Assembly (NCBI RefSeq): GCF_004379255.2
Contig: NC_056052.1
Span: forward strand, 17,082,589-17,146,588
Length of the DNA stretch: 64,000 bases
DNA from: Salvia splendens
Lineage: Eukaryota > Streptophyta > Magnoliopsida > Lamiales > Lamiaceae
Reading direction: 5' to 3'
The notes under the pieces were generated by a model. That model was given only the letters and a program-made list of their open reading frames with translations. It was not told the origin of the DNA and searched no databases. A program made the position numbers and the translations under genes. Numbering within the stretch: position 1 is the stretch's first letter; each line of letters starts with the position of its first letter. Positions 33,569 through 43,822 of this stretch are shown in pieces.

Positions 33569-34155
33569 GATTAAAAAGGGGAAAAGTGAATCAGAATTTT
33601 TTATATCTCAATTTTTATATCACTTACGGGAACCTTCTACACACACAACCACCGCCCTGCGACCACCGCCTTCTTTGTCTTCTCTCTCTGTCTCAACCTC
33701 TCTCCCGTTGCATGAACAGAAAAAGGACACCTTCCTGTAAGAATATTTATATTCTTATATGACCTATGTGTCTATCGGTTTAATTATAAGGATCAAGTTT
33801 ATATTAAATGATAAAGATTCTAATTCCATGATGGATTGGTTTCGATTAAAGAATTAGAATTCGGGTGTATTGATAACCCTCTTCTCTTACCTCTGATTTT
33901 GTAATATAATAGTGTATATTTATATGTGTACGAAGAGAGTCATTACCATATATATATATATATTTATTATACTTATAGTATTATATATGTATGAAAGGTA
34001 ATGATTATGTATATGTATAAATTGGCAGTGCATGTGTGACGTGTGTTATAGTATGTGATGAATACTAATGACATGCAGTTATGTTGTAATTTGATAACTA
34101 ACAACTCCAATAGACATGTCTGTTGATTGAGAAGTTCGGTTAGTGCATAATTAAA
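33303..34155 (+). repeat. First copy of a tandem duplication (target flank plus partial LTR)
   Basis: The flank 33303-33735 ('atttttacttaaatctag', (TA)n, 'ccaaccc' repeats, (AAT)n, then 'gaacagaaaaaggacacc') and the first 420 bp of the old copia LTR (33736-34155) recur from 34156 on. The second copy has the 2.7-kb TIR element inserted in its (TA)n tract. The break lies inside the LTR, at 'gtgcataattaaa'. Confidence 0.85.
33736..34155 (+). repeat. Truncated LTR of the old copia element
   Basis: Begins TGTAAGAATATTTATATTC and follows the LTR at 37373/45061 with a few differences, stopping where the duplication junction falls. Unlike the 5' LTR it has no nested copia element, so it shows the uninterrupted site 'tatatttatatgtgtacgaa' at about 33914-33933. 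Confidence 0.85.
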
Positions 34156-34225
34156 AAATAATATATAATTTTTACTTAAATCTAGTTTTTGGTATAATAT
34201 ACAGGATGACGATTTAAGTACAGTA

Positions 34226-34288
<63 letters not shown>

Positions 34289-34489
34289 CATGATCTATGG
34301 CAAACACCTCTTAACCATATAACTAGAGAACAAATAATAGCCACAAGATCAAAAAAATCAAGGGCTAATATTAATTTTCAAATTTAATGAGATATTAGCT
34401 CCCTCATTCACAAATTTACTCCATAATAACAAGTCAGGGGTATTATAGTCATTGCACAGCGAATTAAATCCTTTGATTCACAGCTGTCC

Positions 34490-34700
34490 TTTGATTTTGA
34501 TCGGCCGCTGGTGATCGACCTCTCGATTCCGGCGAAGAAGCTGGAGTGGATCGTGTTCGCGGGTGGTGACGATGATGATCATCATGAGCGGGTGGTGGAG
34601 GAGCAGCAGCACTACAGGGGGTGAGGCGGCGGCTCTATCGCACGCCCAATTGCTGTAAAAAAACCTGAACCACCGCCGTCGCCGCTACTAACTCCGCTGC
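34490..34700 (+). pseudogene. Captured GC-rich gene fragment, source unknown
   Basis: A GC-rich island in AT-rich sequence. One plus frame reads RPLVIDLSIPAKKLEWIVFAG, then an acidic GDDDDHHE stretch before a stop at about 34623. It looks like plant exon sequence by composition. I cannot name the source. It has no start, promoter or catalytic motif. Confidence 0.35.
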
Positions 34701-35039
34701 TCTGCACCGCCGCATTTACGGTTCGAGATTGGATTGGAAGGAGATGCCTGTGGGTTGGTGGTAGAAATTGGTGAAATTGATTGAAATTGAGCAAATTTGA
34801 GGTTGCTGGGTTTAGTGTTATCATTTGGTTTTTGGCTTTGAGAGGGAACGCAAACAGTGTTTTTGTTATCAGTTTAACGGTTGAAGATAGTATCATCTTT
34901 CTTTATCTGTTCATTTCTTTTTTAACTCATTACTTCATTTTACCACCGCTATTGTCTCACATTCGAGTAATAAAATCCACGTCAGATTCTAGAATTCGTT
35001 TATGAATAAAATCCACAGGAAATCCGAAATTCAAATTCT

Positions 35040-36190
35040 TAGATTTATTTTGTTATTAGTGATGTGTTTTGTAAACAAGAGTAAAGTAAAATCATGCTAA
35101 GAGTGAAGTAAATAACAGTAAAAGTGATGTGTTTTGTGAACAAGAGTGAAGTAAAATCATAATAGGAGTGATGTGTTTTGTGAACAAGAGTGAAGTAAAA
35201 TTAGAATAAGAGTGATGTGTTTTGTGTACAAGAGTGTAGTAAAATCACAGTAAGAGTGATGCGTTTTGTGAACAAGAGTGAAGTAAAATCATGCCTAAGA
35301 GTGATGTATTTTGTAAACAAGAGTGAAGTAAAATCATGCCTAAGAGTGAAGTAAAATCATGCCAAGAGTGATGTGTTTTGTAAACAAGAGTGAAGTAAAA
35401 TCATGCCAAGAGTGATGTGTTTTGTAAACAAGAGTGAAGTAAAATCATGCCAAGAGTGATGTGTTTTGTAAACAAGAGTGAAGTAAAATCATGCCTAAGA
35501 GTGATGTGTTTTGTAAACAAGAGTGAAGTAAAATCATGCCTAAGAGTGATGTGTTTTGTAAACAAGAGTGAAGTAAAATCATGCCTAAGAGTGATGTGTT
35601 TTGTAAACAAGAGTGAAGTAAAATCATGCCTAAGAGTGATGTGTTTTGTAAACAAGAGTGAAGTAAAATCATGCCTAAGAGTGAAGTAAAATCATGCCAA
35701 GAGTGATGTGTTTTGTAAACAAGAGTGAAGTAAAATCATGCCTAAGAGTGATGTGTTTTGTAAACAAGAGTGAAGTAAAATCATGCCTAAGAGTGATGTG
35801 TTTTGTAAACAAGAGTGAAGTAAAATCATGCCTAAGAGTGATGTGTTTTGTAAAATCATGCCAAGAGTGATGTGTTTTGTAAACAAGAGTGAAGTAAAAT
35901 CATGCCTAAGAGTGATGTGTTTTGTAAACAAGAGTGAAGTAAAATCATGCCTAAGAGTGATGTGTTTTGTAAACAAGAGTGAAGTAAAATCATGCCTAAG
36001 AGTGAAGTAAAATCATGCCAAGAGTGATGTGTTTTGTAAACAAGAGTGAAGTAAAATCATGTCTAAGAGTGATGTTTTTTGTAAACAAGAGTGAAGTAAA
36101 ATCATGCCTAAGAGTGATGTGTTTTGTAAACAAGAGTGAAGTAAAATCATGCCTAAGAGTGATGTGTTTTGTAAACAAGAGTGAAGTAGA
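35040..36190. repeat. 45-bp minisatellite, about 25 units
   Basis: The unit is AGTGATGTGTTTTGTAAACA followed by 25 bases ending in 'tcatgcctaag'. Early units (35040-35340) are diverged, while those from about 35340 on are nearly identical. Deleted forms occur near 35340, 35665, 35850 and 36000. The unit length is a multiple of three and lacks stops in several frames, so long spurious reading frames appear on both strands. Confidence 0.95.
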
Positions 36191-36478
36191 ATTGAGGATA
36201 AATAAACACATCATCAATAAATGTCAAACAAAATTAACACTGTAAGTTAATTTGAAAATATTCATCACAACTAATGCTGCAATTGGACAATTTCACATTA
36301 CAAACACTTTAACTGCAAAAAAAAGGAGAACAGTAATCATAATAATTTTGTTGAGAATCTATACAAGCAATATTACAAAAAAATGAAAGGAAATAATCCT
36401 AATTACGTGTAAGAAAATCGGGAATTATCCAACAATCATGGCATCTAACATGCTTCACTAATTGGTAGGTCACCGAAT

Positions 36479-36838
36479 TCATTCTTCAGAATCGAGAACT
36501 CGCCGCAGCTCCCCCGTCATGTTCCTGAACGCGTCGCGCAGCTCCGCATAAACCGCCGCCGGAAACCTCGTCACCGTCGTCCCCGAGTCCACGATCACCC
36601 ATCCCCTCCCCCGCCGACCAATCGCAAACGCGACGACGCGACAACGATTGAATCCGCCACCAGCCCGCCGTGGGGGTTTTTCAGCATCGGCACGACGATT
36701 GAATCCGCCACCAGCCCCTCCGCCCCGATCGCCTTTGCCAACTCCCCACACCGCCGCCAGTATCCTCTCCGGCGCCACCCCCAACTCAGAATTACGATTT
36801 GGAAGAATAAAGGATCGCAGATTTGGAATATTTCGCAT
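36479..36838 (-). pseudogene. Aspartyl protease (A1 family) gene fragment captured by the TIR element
   Basis: A minus-strand frame contains WVIVDSGTTVTRFP and YAELRDAF. This is the second active-site region (DSGTT) of plant pepsin-like proteases. Upstream it carries a duplicated piece of about 36-50 bp (the 'attgaatccgccaccagccc' phrase twice) and frame changes. The N-terminal active site, propeptide and C-terminus are missing, so no enzyme can be made. It has evidently been picked up from a host gene; source and age are unknown. Confidence 0.7.
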
Positions 36839-36994
36839 AATTTGATCGCATGTTTTAATTCATAAAGTAATTTCCAAAAATACCCTCAGCATATTTTATA
36901 TTATTAAAATAAATAATATTTGTTCCATTAAGATGTGTGGCTGAGATTTGTTCTCTAGTTATACACTTAAAAATAGTTATATCTTGATCACTAT

Positions 36995-37029
<35 letters not shown>

Positions 37030-37141
37030 AACCCAACCCAACCCAAATAAGGTTAGTCCAACCGTCATCTGCACATATGTAGTATTTCCTTCATCTCCTA
37101 TTAGTTGTCTACTTTCACTTTTTACTATAAATATAAAGTAA

Positions 37142-37144
<3 letters not shown>

Positions 37145-37205
<61 letters not shown>

Positions 37206-37206
37206 G
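37145..37206. repeat. (AAT)n microsatellite, expanded
   Basis: About 20 units of AAT/TAA, against about 9 in the duplicate at 33541-33568. It shows slippage since the duplication. Confidence 0.9.
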
Positions 37207-37564
37207 ATTAAAAAGGGGAAAAGTGAATCAGAATTTTTTATATCTCAATTTTTATATCACTTACGGGAACCTTCTACACACACAACCACCGCCCTCCGAC
37301 CACCGCCTTCTTTGTCTTCTCTCTCTGTCTCAACCTCTCTCCCGTTGCATGAACAGAAAAAGGACACCTTCCTGTAAGAATATTTATATTCTTATATGAC
37401 CTATGTGTCTATCGGTTTAATTATAAGGATCAAGTTTATATTAAATGATAAAGATTCTAATTCCATGATGGATTGGTTTCGATTAAAGAATTAGAATTCG
37501 GGTGTATTGATAACCCTTTTCTCTTACCTCTGATTTTGTAATATAATAGTGTATATTTATATGT

Positions 37565-38734
37565 TGTAAAAAATCATGGATTAAATATGCCCGGTCAATG
37601 GATTTTGACCAAATAATAAATGTGACGAGACATTTAATTTTGTGAAATTAAATGACATAGCGTCGATCTACATTTTACGTAGGTAAATGTAGTATATTCA
37701 CTTTCTCAAATCCGATTTCCGGTGAGTGAGAAATAGTGGATTAAAGTTGGGCATAATTAGCTTTTAATTAAAGCTTGGAGATGGAGCTTAGGGAATAATT
37801 AACTAGTGTTAATTATCCCACATTGGAGGATTAACACATCTTTAATGTGTATAAATTAAGTGACTTTATGTTACTTAATAATTATAGTGGACCAAGATGG
37901 GTGAAAGAGCCCACACGCGCGCACACGCGCGCGCCGCCGCCGCCCGCCCGCCCGAGCCCGAGCCCGTGCCCGTGCCCGTGCTCGTGGTCGCGGGCGCGGG
38001 CCGCGGGCTCGGGCCCGAGCCCGATCCCGAGCCCGATCCCGATCTCGATCCCGATCTCGATCTCGATCTTGGACTTGGACTTGGACTTGGACTTGGACTT
38101 GGATCTTGGCAATTGGTCTTTGGGTGGTCTTTGGGCTTGGTGCTTGGCCCAAACTATTCTTTTTGGACCACCGCCGAGTCAGCAATCCAAGTGGCTTGAC
38201 ACGTCGTCAAGCGAGGCACAGTCACGGTTGCCACGTGAGAAATCCACACGCTCCACACACGGATGGCACACTCCTGCCACACGTCTGTAACCGACGTCGG
38301 TTACGAATTGCCATGATGACAGCCATCATGGCTGTTGACCCCCTGCAGTGGACTGAGCCTATAAATAGGCCAGCCATTCCATGCATCACTACACAATTCA
38401 AAAAGCATTCTGCATCATAAGCTCTCTCCCTCTCCCTGCATAGTTTTTTCTGTCGAAGCTCTGCCCTCTCCTCCATCCAGTTCGCCGGAGCTCTGTTGAT
38501 TGCGGTGCTGCATCAATAGAGACGTAGCCGTTTTACCTTTGGGGACGACACGCCAAACCGAAGAGCACTACCGGGGCGTATCTCGTCTTGCGGGAAGAGG
38601 CCTCCTCGACTCGGCTAATCACACTGGTTTAGTAGTTTCGATTATACGTTGTATTTTTAAGTTCAGTTCTTCCTTTCCTTTCTTTTGGGTTGTATTACGC
38701 CCGGTAGTTATCTTTGTAATCCGAGAAACCAACA
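37565..38734 (+). repeat. 5' LTR of the intact copia element
   Basis: TGTAAAAAATCATGG to AACCAACA. A TATA box CTATAAATAGG lies at about 38359-38369. U3 carries a simple-repeat island (37912-38105), a perfect 18-bp palindrome (38287-38304), a stem-loop (38310-38332), W-box-like TTGACC (38335-38340) and CACGTG (about 38233-38238). Confidence 0.95.
38287..38332 (+). promoter_or_regulatory. Palindromic cis-element pair in LTR U3
   Basis: GTAACCGACGTCGGTTAC (38287-38304) is a perfect 18-bp palindrome centred on GACGTC, a C-box type core bound by plant bZIP factors. Six bases on, GCCATGATG/CATCATGGC form a 9-bp stem with a 5-base loop. Both sit 30-70 bp upstream of the TATA box and recur at 44608-44653. 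Binding is inferred. Confidence 0.6.
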
Positions 38735-38822
38735 ATCGCAAGACGAGATAACTTGCCTTTGAAGGAATTTGGACTTCTAAACTGAACTAAAACTTTCGAA
38801 ATATTAAACACCTTTGCTGGAG

Positions 38823-41800
38823 ATGTCTACCGACTCCAACACCGCCGCTGCCACCACCGCCGCCGCCATTCCCTCCACCATGGCGACCACTGGACCGGTC
38901 AACACTTCATCGATTCCCTCGATGATGCCAACTTCTGGCTTCCCAGCCGCTTCATCCACCGTCCCTTGGGTTTGGGACAACCCCTTCGGGGCGTCCACTG
39001 GTTCCACCTTTGGTGGTTCGGTTGGTTCCACTTTTAGTGGTTCCTTCGGATCCTTTAATGGATCGAGTGTTGGTGCCTTCGGGCTCAATACTAGTGTTGG
39101 ATCTTTCGGGATCAACACGAATGCTGGGGCCTTCGGGTCTCATGCGGGTGCTAGTCCCTTCGGGGCTGGTACGACCATGGCGGGCTCTATGCCCAACATG
39201 AATGGTGGGGGCTCTATGCCCAACCAAGTTGTTGGCTCCTTCGGGGGCAACGGAATTGGTTCCTTCCAAGGACCAACTGCGGCACCTTTGGCACCAAGAA
39301 TGATGCCACCTGCCGAGAAGCCACCAAAGTTTGGAGGATCTGACTTCAAGCGGTGGTACCAGAAGATGTTGTTCTACTTGACAACATTGGGCGTCGCCAA
39401 CTTCCTCACGGAGAACGAGCCGCCCGCGCCAAGCGACCAAGAGACTAGGCTCGAAGTCATGGCGGACTATGAAGCTTGGAGAAAAGGGGATTATCTATGT
39501 AAAAACTTTATTTTAAGTGCATTAGATGATAGCCTCTATAATGTATACTCCAATGTAACCACATCTAAACAAATGTGGGAAAGCCTAGAGAAGAAATATA
39601 GCATAGACAATGCTGCAGGGACTGAACAGGTTGTAGCATCCAAGTTTATGGACTACAAGATGGTCGACTCTCGACCCATCATGGAGCAAGTCCAAGAGCT
39701 CCAAATGATCATCCACTCCTTAGTGGCTGAAGGGATGACCTTGCCCGATAAGTTCCTAAGGTGCACGATCATTGACAAGCTCCCTCCAAGTTGGAAGGAC
39801 TTCAAGAGTTATCTCAAGCACAAGCGAAAGCAGATGACCCTTGAAGACTTGATCGTGAAGTTGCGCATTGAGGCCGACGTGCGCAAAAGTGATCAAAAGG
39901 CTAAGGGCTTCACCCCAAATGAAGCCAAAGCCAACCTGTTGGAGCGGGGCGGTCCCTCCAACAAACGCCCTCGCCCAAACCGTCCAAACGACAAAGGGAA
40001 GGGAAAGCAGCCTTCAAAGAAGTTTGAAGGCGACTGCTACAAATGTGGCAAACCGGGCCACTTTGCCAAAGACTGCCGCAGCAAGAAGAAGAAGCCGGCA
40101 GCCCACGTCGTTGAGAAGGAGTTCAAGGACTGGGATGAGAACGACCTCATTGCAGTGGTCACTGAAGAGGTTAACCTTGTTGATAACAAGGGAGGCTGGT
40201 ACATCGACACCGGCGCTACTGCTCATGTTTGCTCCGACAGGAGCAAGTTTGCCTCCTACACTGCTGTTGAAGGGAGGAAGATCAACATGGGGAATCAAGC
40301 ATCGTCAGAAGTCCTCGGCGTTGGCAACGTGATTCTCATGATGACGTCTGGCCTAACTATCACTTTGAAGGATGTGCTGCATGTCCCGGACATCCGCAAG
40401 AACCTAGTGTCAGGATCAATACTAGTTAATAAAGGGTTTAAACTTGTATTTGAGTCCGATAGGTTTGTCTTGTATAAGTTTGGAAAATCCATCGGAAAAG
40501 GTTATGTAACCGATGGGCTTTTCAAGCTTAGTGTAGCAACTCGAAGTGTTGCGAAGCCATTGGCCAATAAGAATAAAGCATCTACTTCCTCTTATTTGAT
40601 TGAGTCTTCAAATTTGTGGCATTGTAGATTGGGACATGTAAATTCAAAAGCCATTAAAAGATTAGTAAATTTAGATTTACTAAAGGCTAATGAATTGGAT
40701 ATCCAAGATAAATGTGAAATTTGTCTTGAAGCAAAAATGACTAAGTTGCCGTTTCACTCGGTTGAACGAAGCACAAAACCCCTTGAATTAATTCACACGG
40801 ATGTATGTGATTTAAAGATGTTGCAAACTAGAGGTGGTAAAAAGTACTTTATCACTTTCATAGATGATTGCACAAGATATTGCTACATTTATCTTTTAAG
40901 AAGCAAAGATGAAGCAATAGAGGCGTTCAAAAATTATAAGAACGAAGTTGAGAATCAACTTGGTTGTAAAATCAAAATGATTCGAAGCGATAGAGGAGGC
41001 GAATATGTAGCCCCGTTTGAGGAGTTATGCAACGCAAGTGGTATAATTCATCAAACAACTGCTCCATATTCACCACAATCCAATGGTGTTGCAGAACGCA
41101 AGAATCGAACTCTAAAAGAGATGATGAATGCACTGCTACTCAGTTCAGGATTACCACATAACATGTGGGGGGAAGCTGTTTTGACAGCAAACTATATCTT
41201 GAATAAAATCCCTCTCAAAGGAAAAGATGTTACTCCTTATGAGTTGTGGAAGGGAAGGAAGCCATCCTACAAATACCTCAAAGTGTGGGGGTGTTTGGCA
41301 AAGGTGATGGTTCCTCCGCCCAAAGAAGTTACAATCGGACCTAAGACGGTTGATTGCATCTTCATTGGATATGCACTTAACAGTAGTGCATATCGATTTG
41401 TTGTTCACAAGTCTGAAATATCGACTATCACAGTAGGAACAACAATTGAGTCGAGGAATGCTGTATTTCTCGAAAATACCTTTCCTTGCAAAGATAAGGA
41501 AAAAGTATCAACCAATTCTGAGACAAGAATTGAAGAAGCCACTAGTTCTAAACAAGTGGAAGAAGAAGCCACTAGTTCTAAATCAACAGATGCGGAACCT
41601 GAATCGCGCAAGCGTGCAAGGCCCGATCCAAAAGATACAGTACTAAGACGTGGTAATAGAGTCAGAACACCAAAAACTTTTGGTCCTGACTACATTGCTT
41701 TCATGTTGGATGAAGAACCAACATCGATAAAAGTAGCCTTTGCTGGCCCAGACGGGCTGCATTGGAGAGAAGCTGTTCAAAGCGAAATTGATTCAATTTT

Positions 41801-43256
41801 GCTAAACCACACATGGGTGTTGGTTGATTTGCCCGAAGGTGCTAAACCTTTAGGATGCAAATGGGTTCTTAAAAGAAAGTTTAAGGCCGATGGAACAGTT
41901 GATAAGTATAAAGCCCGATTAGTAGTAAAGGGTTTTAAACAAAAAGAAGGACATGACTTCTTCGATACCTATTCACCTGTAACAAGGATTACATCTATCC
42001 GGGTGCTTCTCGCTATTGCTGCATTGCACAATCTCGAGATTCATCAAATGGATGTAAAGACCGCGTTTCTGAATGGTGAACTAGAAGACGAAATCTACAT
42101 GGAACAACCCGAAGGGTTTGTAGTACCTGGACAAGAGAAAAAGGTATGCAAGCTCGTGAAATCCCTATATGGATTGAAACAAGCGCCATTGCAATGGCAC
42201 TTGAAGTTTGATAATGTGATGTTATCAAATGGGTTTAAAATCAACGAGTGCGACAAATGTGTCTACATCAAGAGCACTAATAACGGTCATGTTATAGTGT
42301 GTCTCTACGTTGATGATATGTTAATCTTGGGTAGCAACACTCAAGTAATTAACGATACAAAGGCCATGTTAAAGAGAAACTTTGACATGAAAGACATGGG
42401 TCTAGCCGATGTAATTCTTGGAATGAAGATTTTAAGAACGAATGATGGAATCATCTTAACACAATCACATTATGTTGAGAAGATATTGAATAAATTCAAA
42501 GCCTATGATGGCGCGCCGGTTAAGACTCCAATTGAACTCGACGTTCACTTGAGCAAAAACAAAGGCGAGCCCGTTGCACAAGAAGAGTATGCACGGGTCA
42601 TCGGGTGCATTATGTACCTGACTAATTGCACTCGACCTGACATTGCTTGTGCCGTGAACAAGTTAAGTCGTTACACGAGCAATCCAAGCAAAGAGCATTG
42701 GAGAGCTCTTGTGAGGGTTTTGAGATATTTAAAACACACTCAAAATCTTGGGCTACACTTCTCGAGATACCCCCCGGTGCTTGAAGGGTACTGTGATGCC
42801 AATTGGATATCCGATAATAGAGACTCACTTTCAACAAGTGGATATGTCTTTACTATTGGGGGTGGTGCTGTATCGTGGAAATCCACAAAACAGACCTGTA
42901 TAGCCCGATCAACAATGGAATCGGAGTTCATTGCCTTGGATAAGGCTGGTGAGGAAGCCGAGTGGCTTAAGAACTTCCTTGAAGACATTCCATGTTGGTC
43001 TAAGCCAGTGCCACCAGTGCTGATTCACTGCGATAGCCAAGCGGCTATTGGAAGGGCAAACAATGGTTTCTATAACGGTAAGTCTCGACATATACGTCGA
43101 CGACATAACACCGTGAGACATTTGATCACAACAGGGGTGATTACAATTGACTATGTGAAGTCAATAGATAATCTAGCGGATCCGCTAACCAAAGGGTTAA
43201 ACCGTGATCAAATGAATAAGTTGCTAGAGGGAATGGGTTTGAAATCCACAAACTAA
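38823..43256 (+). CDS. Copia Gag-Pol polyprotein, intact
   Basis: Starts at ATG 38823, 1477 residues; a frame nine bases longer opens only with TTG. Numbering below counts from that TTG. N-terminal region (50-160) is rich in Gly, Ser and FG pairs. The copia gag domain follows (170-360), then a CCHC knuckle ([14 protein letters not shown], 408-421), protease ([11 protein letters not shown], 462-472), GAG-preINT ([10 protein letters not shown], 601-610), and integrase with D663, D726, E761, the last two 35 residues apart as expected. Reverse transcriptase has YVDDM (1165-1169), and RNase H has D1328, E1369 and D1407. A basic stretch, [11 protein letters not shown], lies at 930-940. All catalytic residues are present. 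It would copy the element in cytoplasmic particles and integrate the cDNA in the nucleus. Confidence 0.95.
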   Translation: MSTDSNTAAATTAAAIPSTMATTGPVNTSSIPSMMPTSGFPAASSTVPWVWDNPFGASTGSTFGGSVGSTFSGSFGSFNGSSVGAFGLNTSVGSFGINTNAGAFGSHAGASPFGAGTTMAGSMPNMNGGGSMPNQVVGSFGGNGIGSFQGPTAAPLAPRMMPPAEKPPKFGGSDFKRWYQKMLFYLTTLGVANFLTENEPPAPSDQETRLEVMADYEAWRKGDYLCKNFILSALDDSLYNVYSNVTTSKQMWESLEKKYSIDNAAGTEQVVASKFMDYKMVDSRPIMEQVQELQMIIHSLVAEGMTLPDKFLRCTIIDKLPPSWKDFKSYLKHKRKQMTLEDLIVKLRIEADVRKSDQKAKGFTPNEAKANLLERGGPSNKRPRPNRPNDKGKGKQPSKKFEGDCYKCGKPGHFAKDCRSKKKKPAAHVVEKEFKDWDENDLIAVVTEEVNLVDNKGGWYIDTGATAHVCSDRSKFASYTAVEGRKINMGNQASSEVLGVGNVILMMTSGLTITLKDVLHVPDIRKNLVSGSILVNKGFKLVFESDRFVLYKFGKSIGKGYVTDGLFKLSVATRSVAKPLANKNKASTSSYLIESSNLWHCRLGHVNSKAIKRLVNLDLLKANELDIQDKCEICLEAKMTKLPFHSVERSTKPLELIHTDVCDLKMLQTRGGKKYFITFIDDCTRYCYIYLLRSKDEAIEAFKNYKNEVENQLGCKIKMIRSDRGGEYVAPFEELCNASGIIHQTTAPYSPQSNGVAERKNRTLKEMMNALLLSSGLPHNMWGEAVLTANYILNKIPLKGKDVTPYELWKGRKPSYKYLKVWGCLAKVMVPPPKEVTIGPKTVDCIFIGYALNSSAYRFVVHKSEISTITVGTTIESRNAVFLENTFPCKDKEKVSTNSETRIEEATSSKQVEEEATSSKSTDAEPESRKRARPDPKDTVLRRGNRVRTPKTFGPDYIAFMLDEEPTSIKVAFAGPDGLHWREAVQSEIDSILLNHTWVLVDLPEGAKPLGCKWVLKRKFKADGTVDKYKARLVVKGFKQKEGHDFFDTYSPVTRITSIRVLLAIAALHNLEIHQMDVKTAFLNGELEDEIYMEQPEGFVVPGQEKKVCKLVKSLYGLKQAPLQWHLKFDNVMLSNGFKINECDKCVYIKSTNNGHVIVCLYVDDMLILGSNTQVINDTKAMLKRNFDMKDMGLADVILGMKILRTNDGIILTQSHYVEKILNKFKAYDGAPVKTPIELDVHLSKNKGEPVAQEEYARVIGCIMYLTNCTRPDIACAVNKLSRYTSNPSKEHWRALVRVLRYLKHTQNLGLHFSRYPPVLEGYCDANWISDNRDSLSTSGYVFTIGGGAVSWKSTKQTCIARSTMESEFIALDKAGEEAEWLKNFLEDIPCWSKPVPPVLIHCDSQAAIGRANNGFYNGKSRHIRRRHNTVRHLITTGVITIDYVKSIDNLADPLTKGLNRDQMNKLLEGMGLKSTN

Positions 43257-43822
43257 AGAATTGTCATAGTGGTAACCCAACCATGATGACTGGAGATCCC
43301 AAGAACTTGGTTCAAAGGGACAACTAAGCTATGAGAGTTCATGGAAAAACACTCAAACTATATCTATTCCCTAGAGAGCAATAGAGTGTTGGAGAACTTG
43401 CCTCGTGGTAAAGGCTAAGTCTATGACTTTTAATGGTTCTTAAGGATCTCAAAGAGATGGAATTCTCAAAGAGACCAAGTATGGCAAGGTACTTGACTAA
43501 GAATCACCTACGTAAGTGCGAAGTGTGGTCGCTTCATAAAAAACGCACTTATGAATCCAAAGTGGTGTCCAAGACCGCAATGGACACAAAACGTGAGAAC
43601 GGATGAGGTTGAGGTGTTTAAGTGTTAACACCATTGTCTCGGTGCACGCCGTGGGGGATTAGTTCAAAGCATCGCGCTACTAAGCCGCCTGTGTATCCGA
43701 TGGTGTCGACTATGGAGGGTTCAAAGTCAACAACTACCTATCCTTATGCTTATATACCTCGCGAGGGTTGAGCTTGTGTCTGCATGCATATGCATTCGGC
43801 TATTTCCACTCATGTGGGGGAT
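43257..43822 (+). other. 3' untranslated region and polypurine tract of the intact copia element
   Basis: 566 bp with no further gene between the Gag-Pol stop and the 3' LTR. It ends in ATGTGGGGGAT, which fits a polypurine tract. Confidence 0.8.

Larger units (their letters stand above)
34285..36996. mobile_element. TIR element in a (TA)n tract carrying gene fragments and a minisatellite
   Basis: Left end GGGTCATGATCTATGGC; right end, reverse complemented, GGATAGTGATCAAGATATA. The inverted similarity runs about 60 bp and includes TATAACTAGAGAACAAAT on both sides. It lies within a (TA)n tract whose unoccupied paralogue is at 33372-33418, which confirms the insertion. Contents: GC-rich gene-like fragment (34490-34700), a 45-bp minisatellite (35040-36190) and an aspartyl protease fragment (36479-36838). 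No transposase. Such gene-carrying TIR elements are known as Pack-type; the superfamily here is unclear. Confidence 0.75.

Noticed and set aside
35401..36217. Repeat-protein frames with 15-residue units
   Set aside because: They are translations of the 45-bp minisatellite in arbitrary frames and both strands.
36479..36838. Functional aspartyl protease gene
   Set aside because: Only one of two active-site regions is present, with an internal duplication and frame changes, inside a TIR element.
37882..38290. Long frames of dipeptide repeats (QV, DR, RA, PD, LD/LG) on both strands, repeated at 44105-44611
   Set aside because: They translate the simple-repeat island of an LTR; frame length follows from hexamer periodicity and no start or domain supports coding.
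38814..38822. Start of the intact polyprotein at 38814
   Set aside because: That codon is TTG; the first ATG in frame is 38823.
38804..39440. Antisense frames opposite the copia Gag N-terminus
   Set aside because: They are shadows of a Gly/Pro-rich coding sequence.
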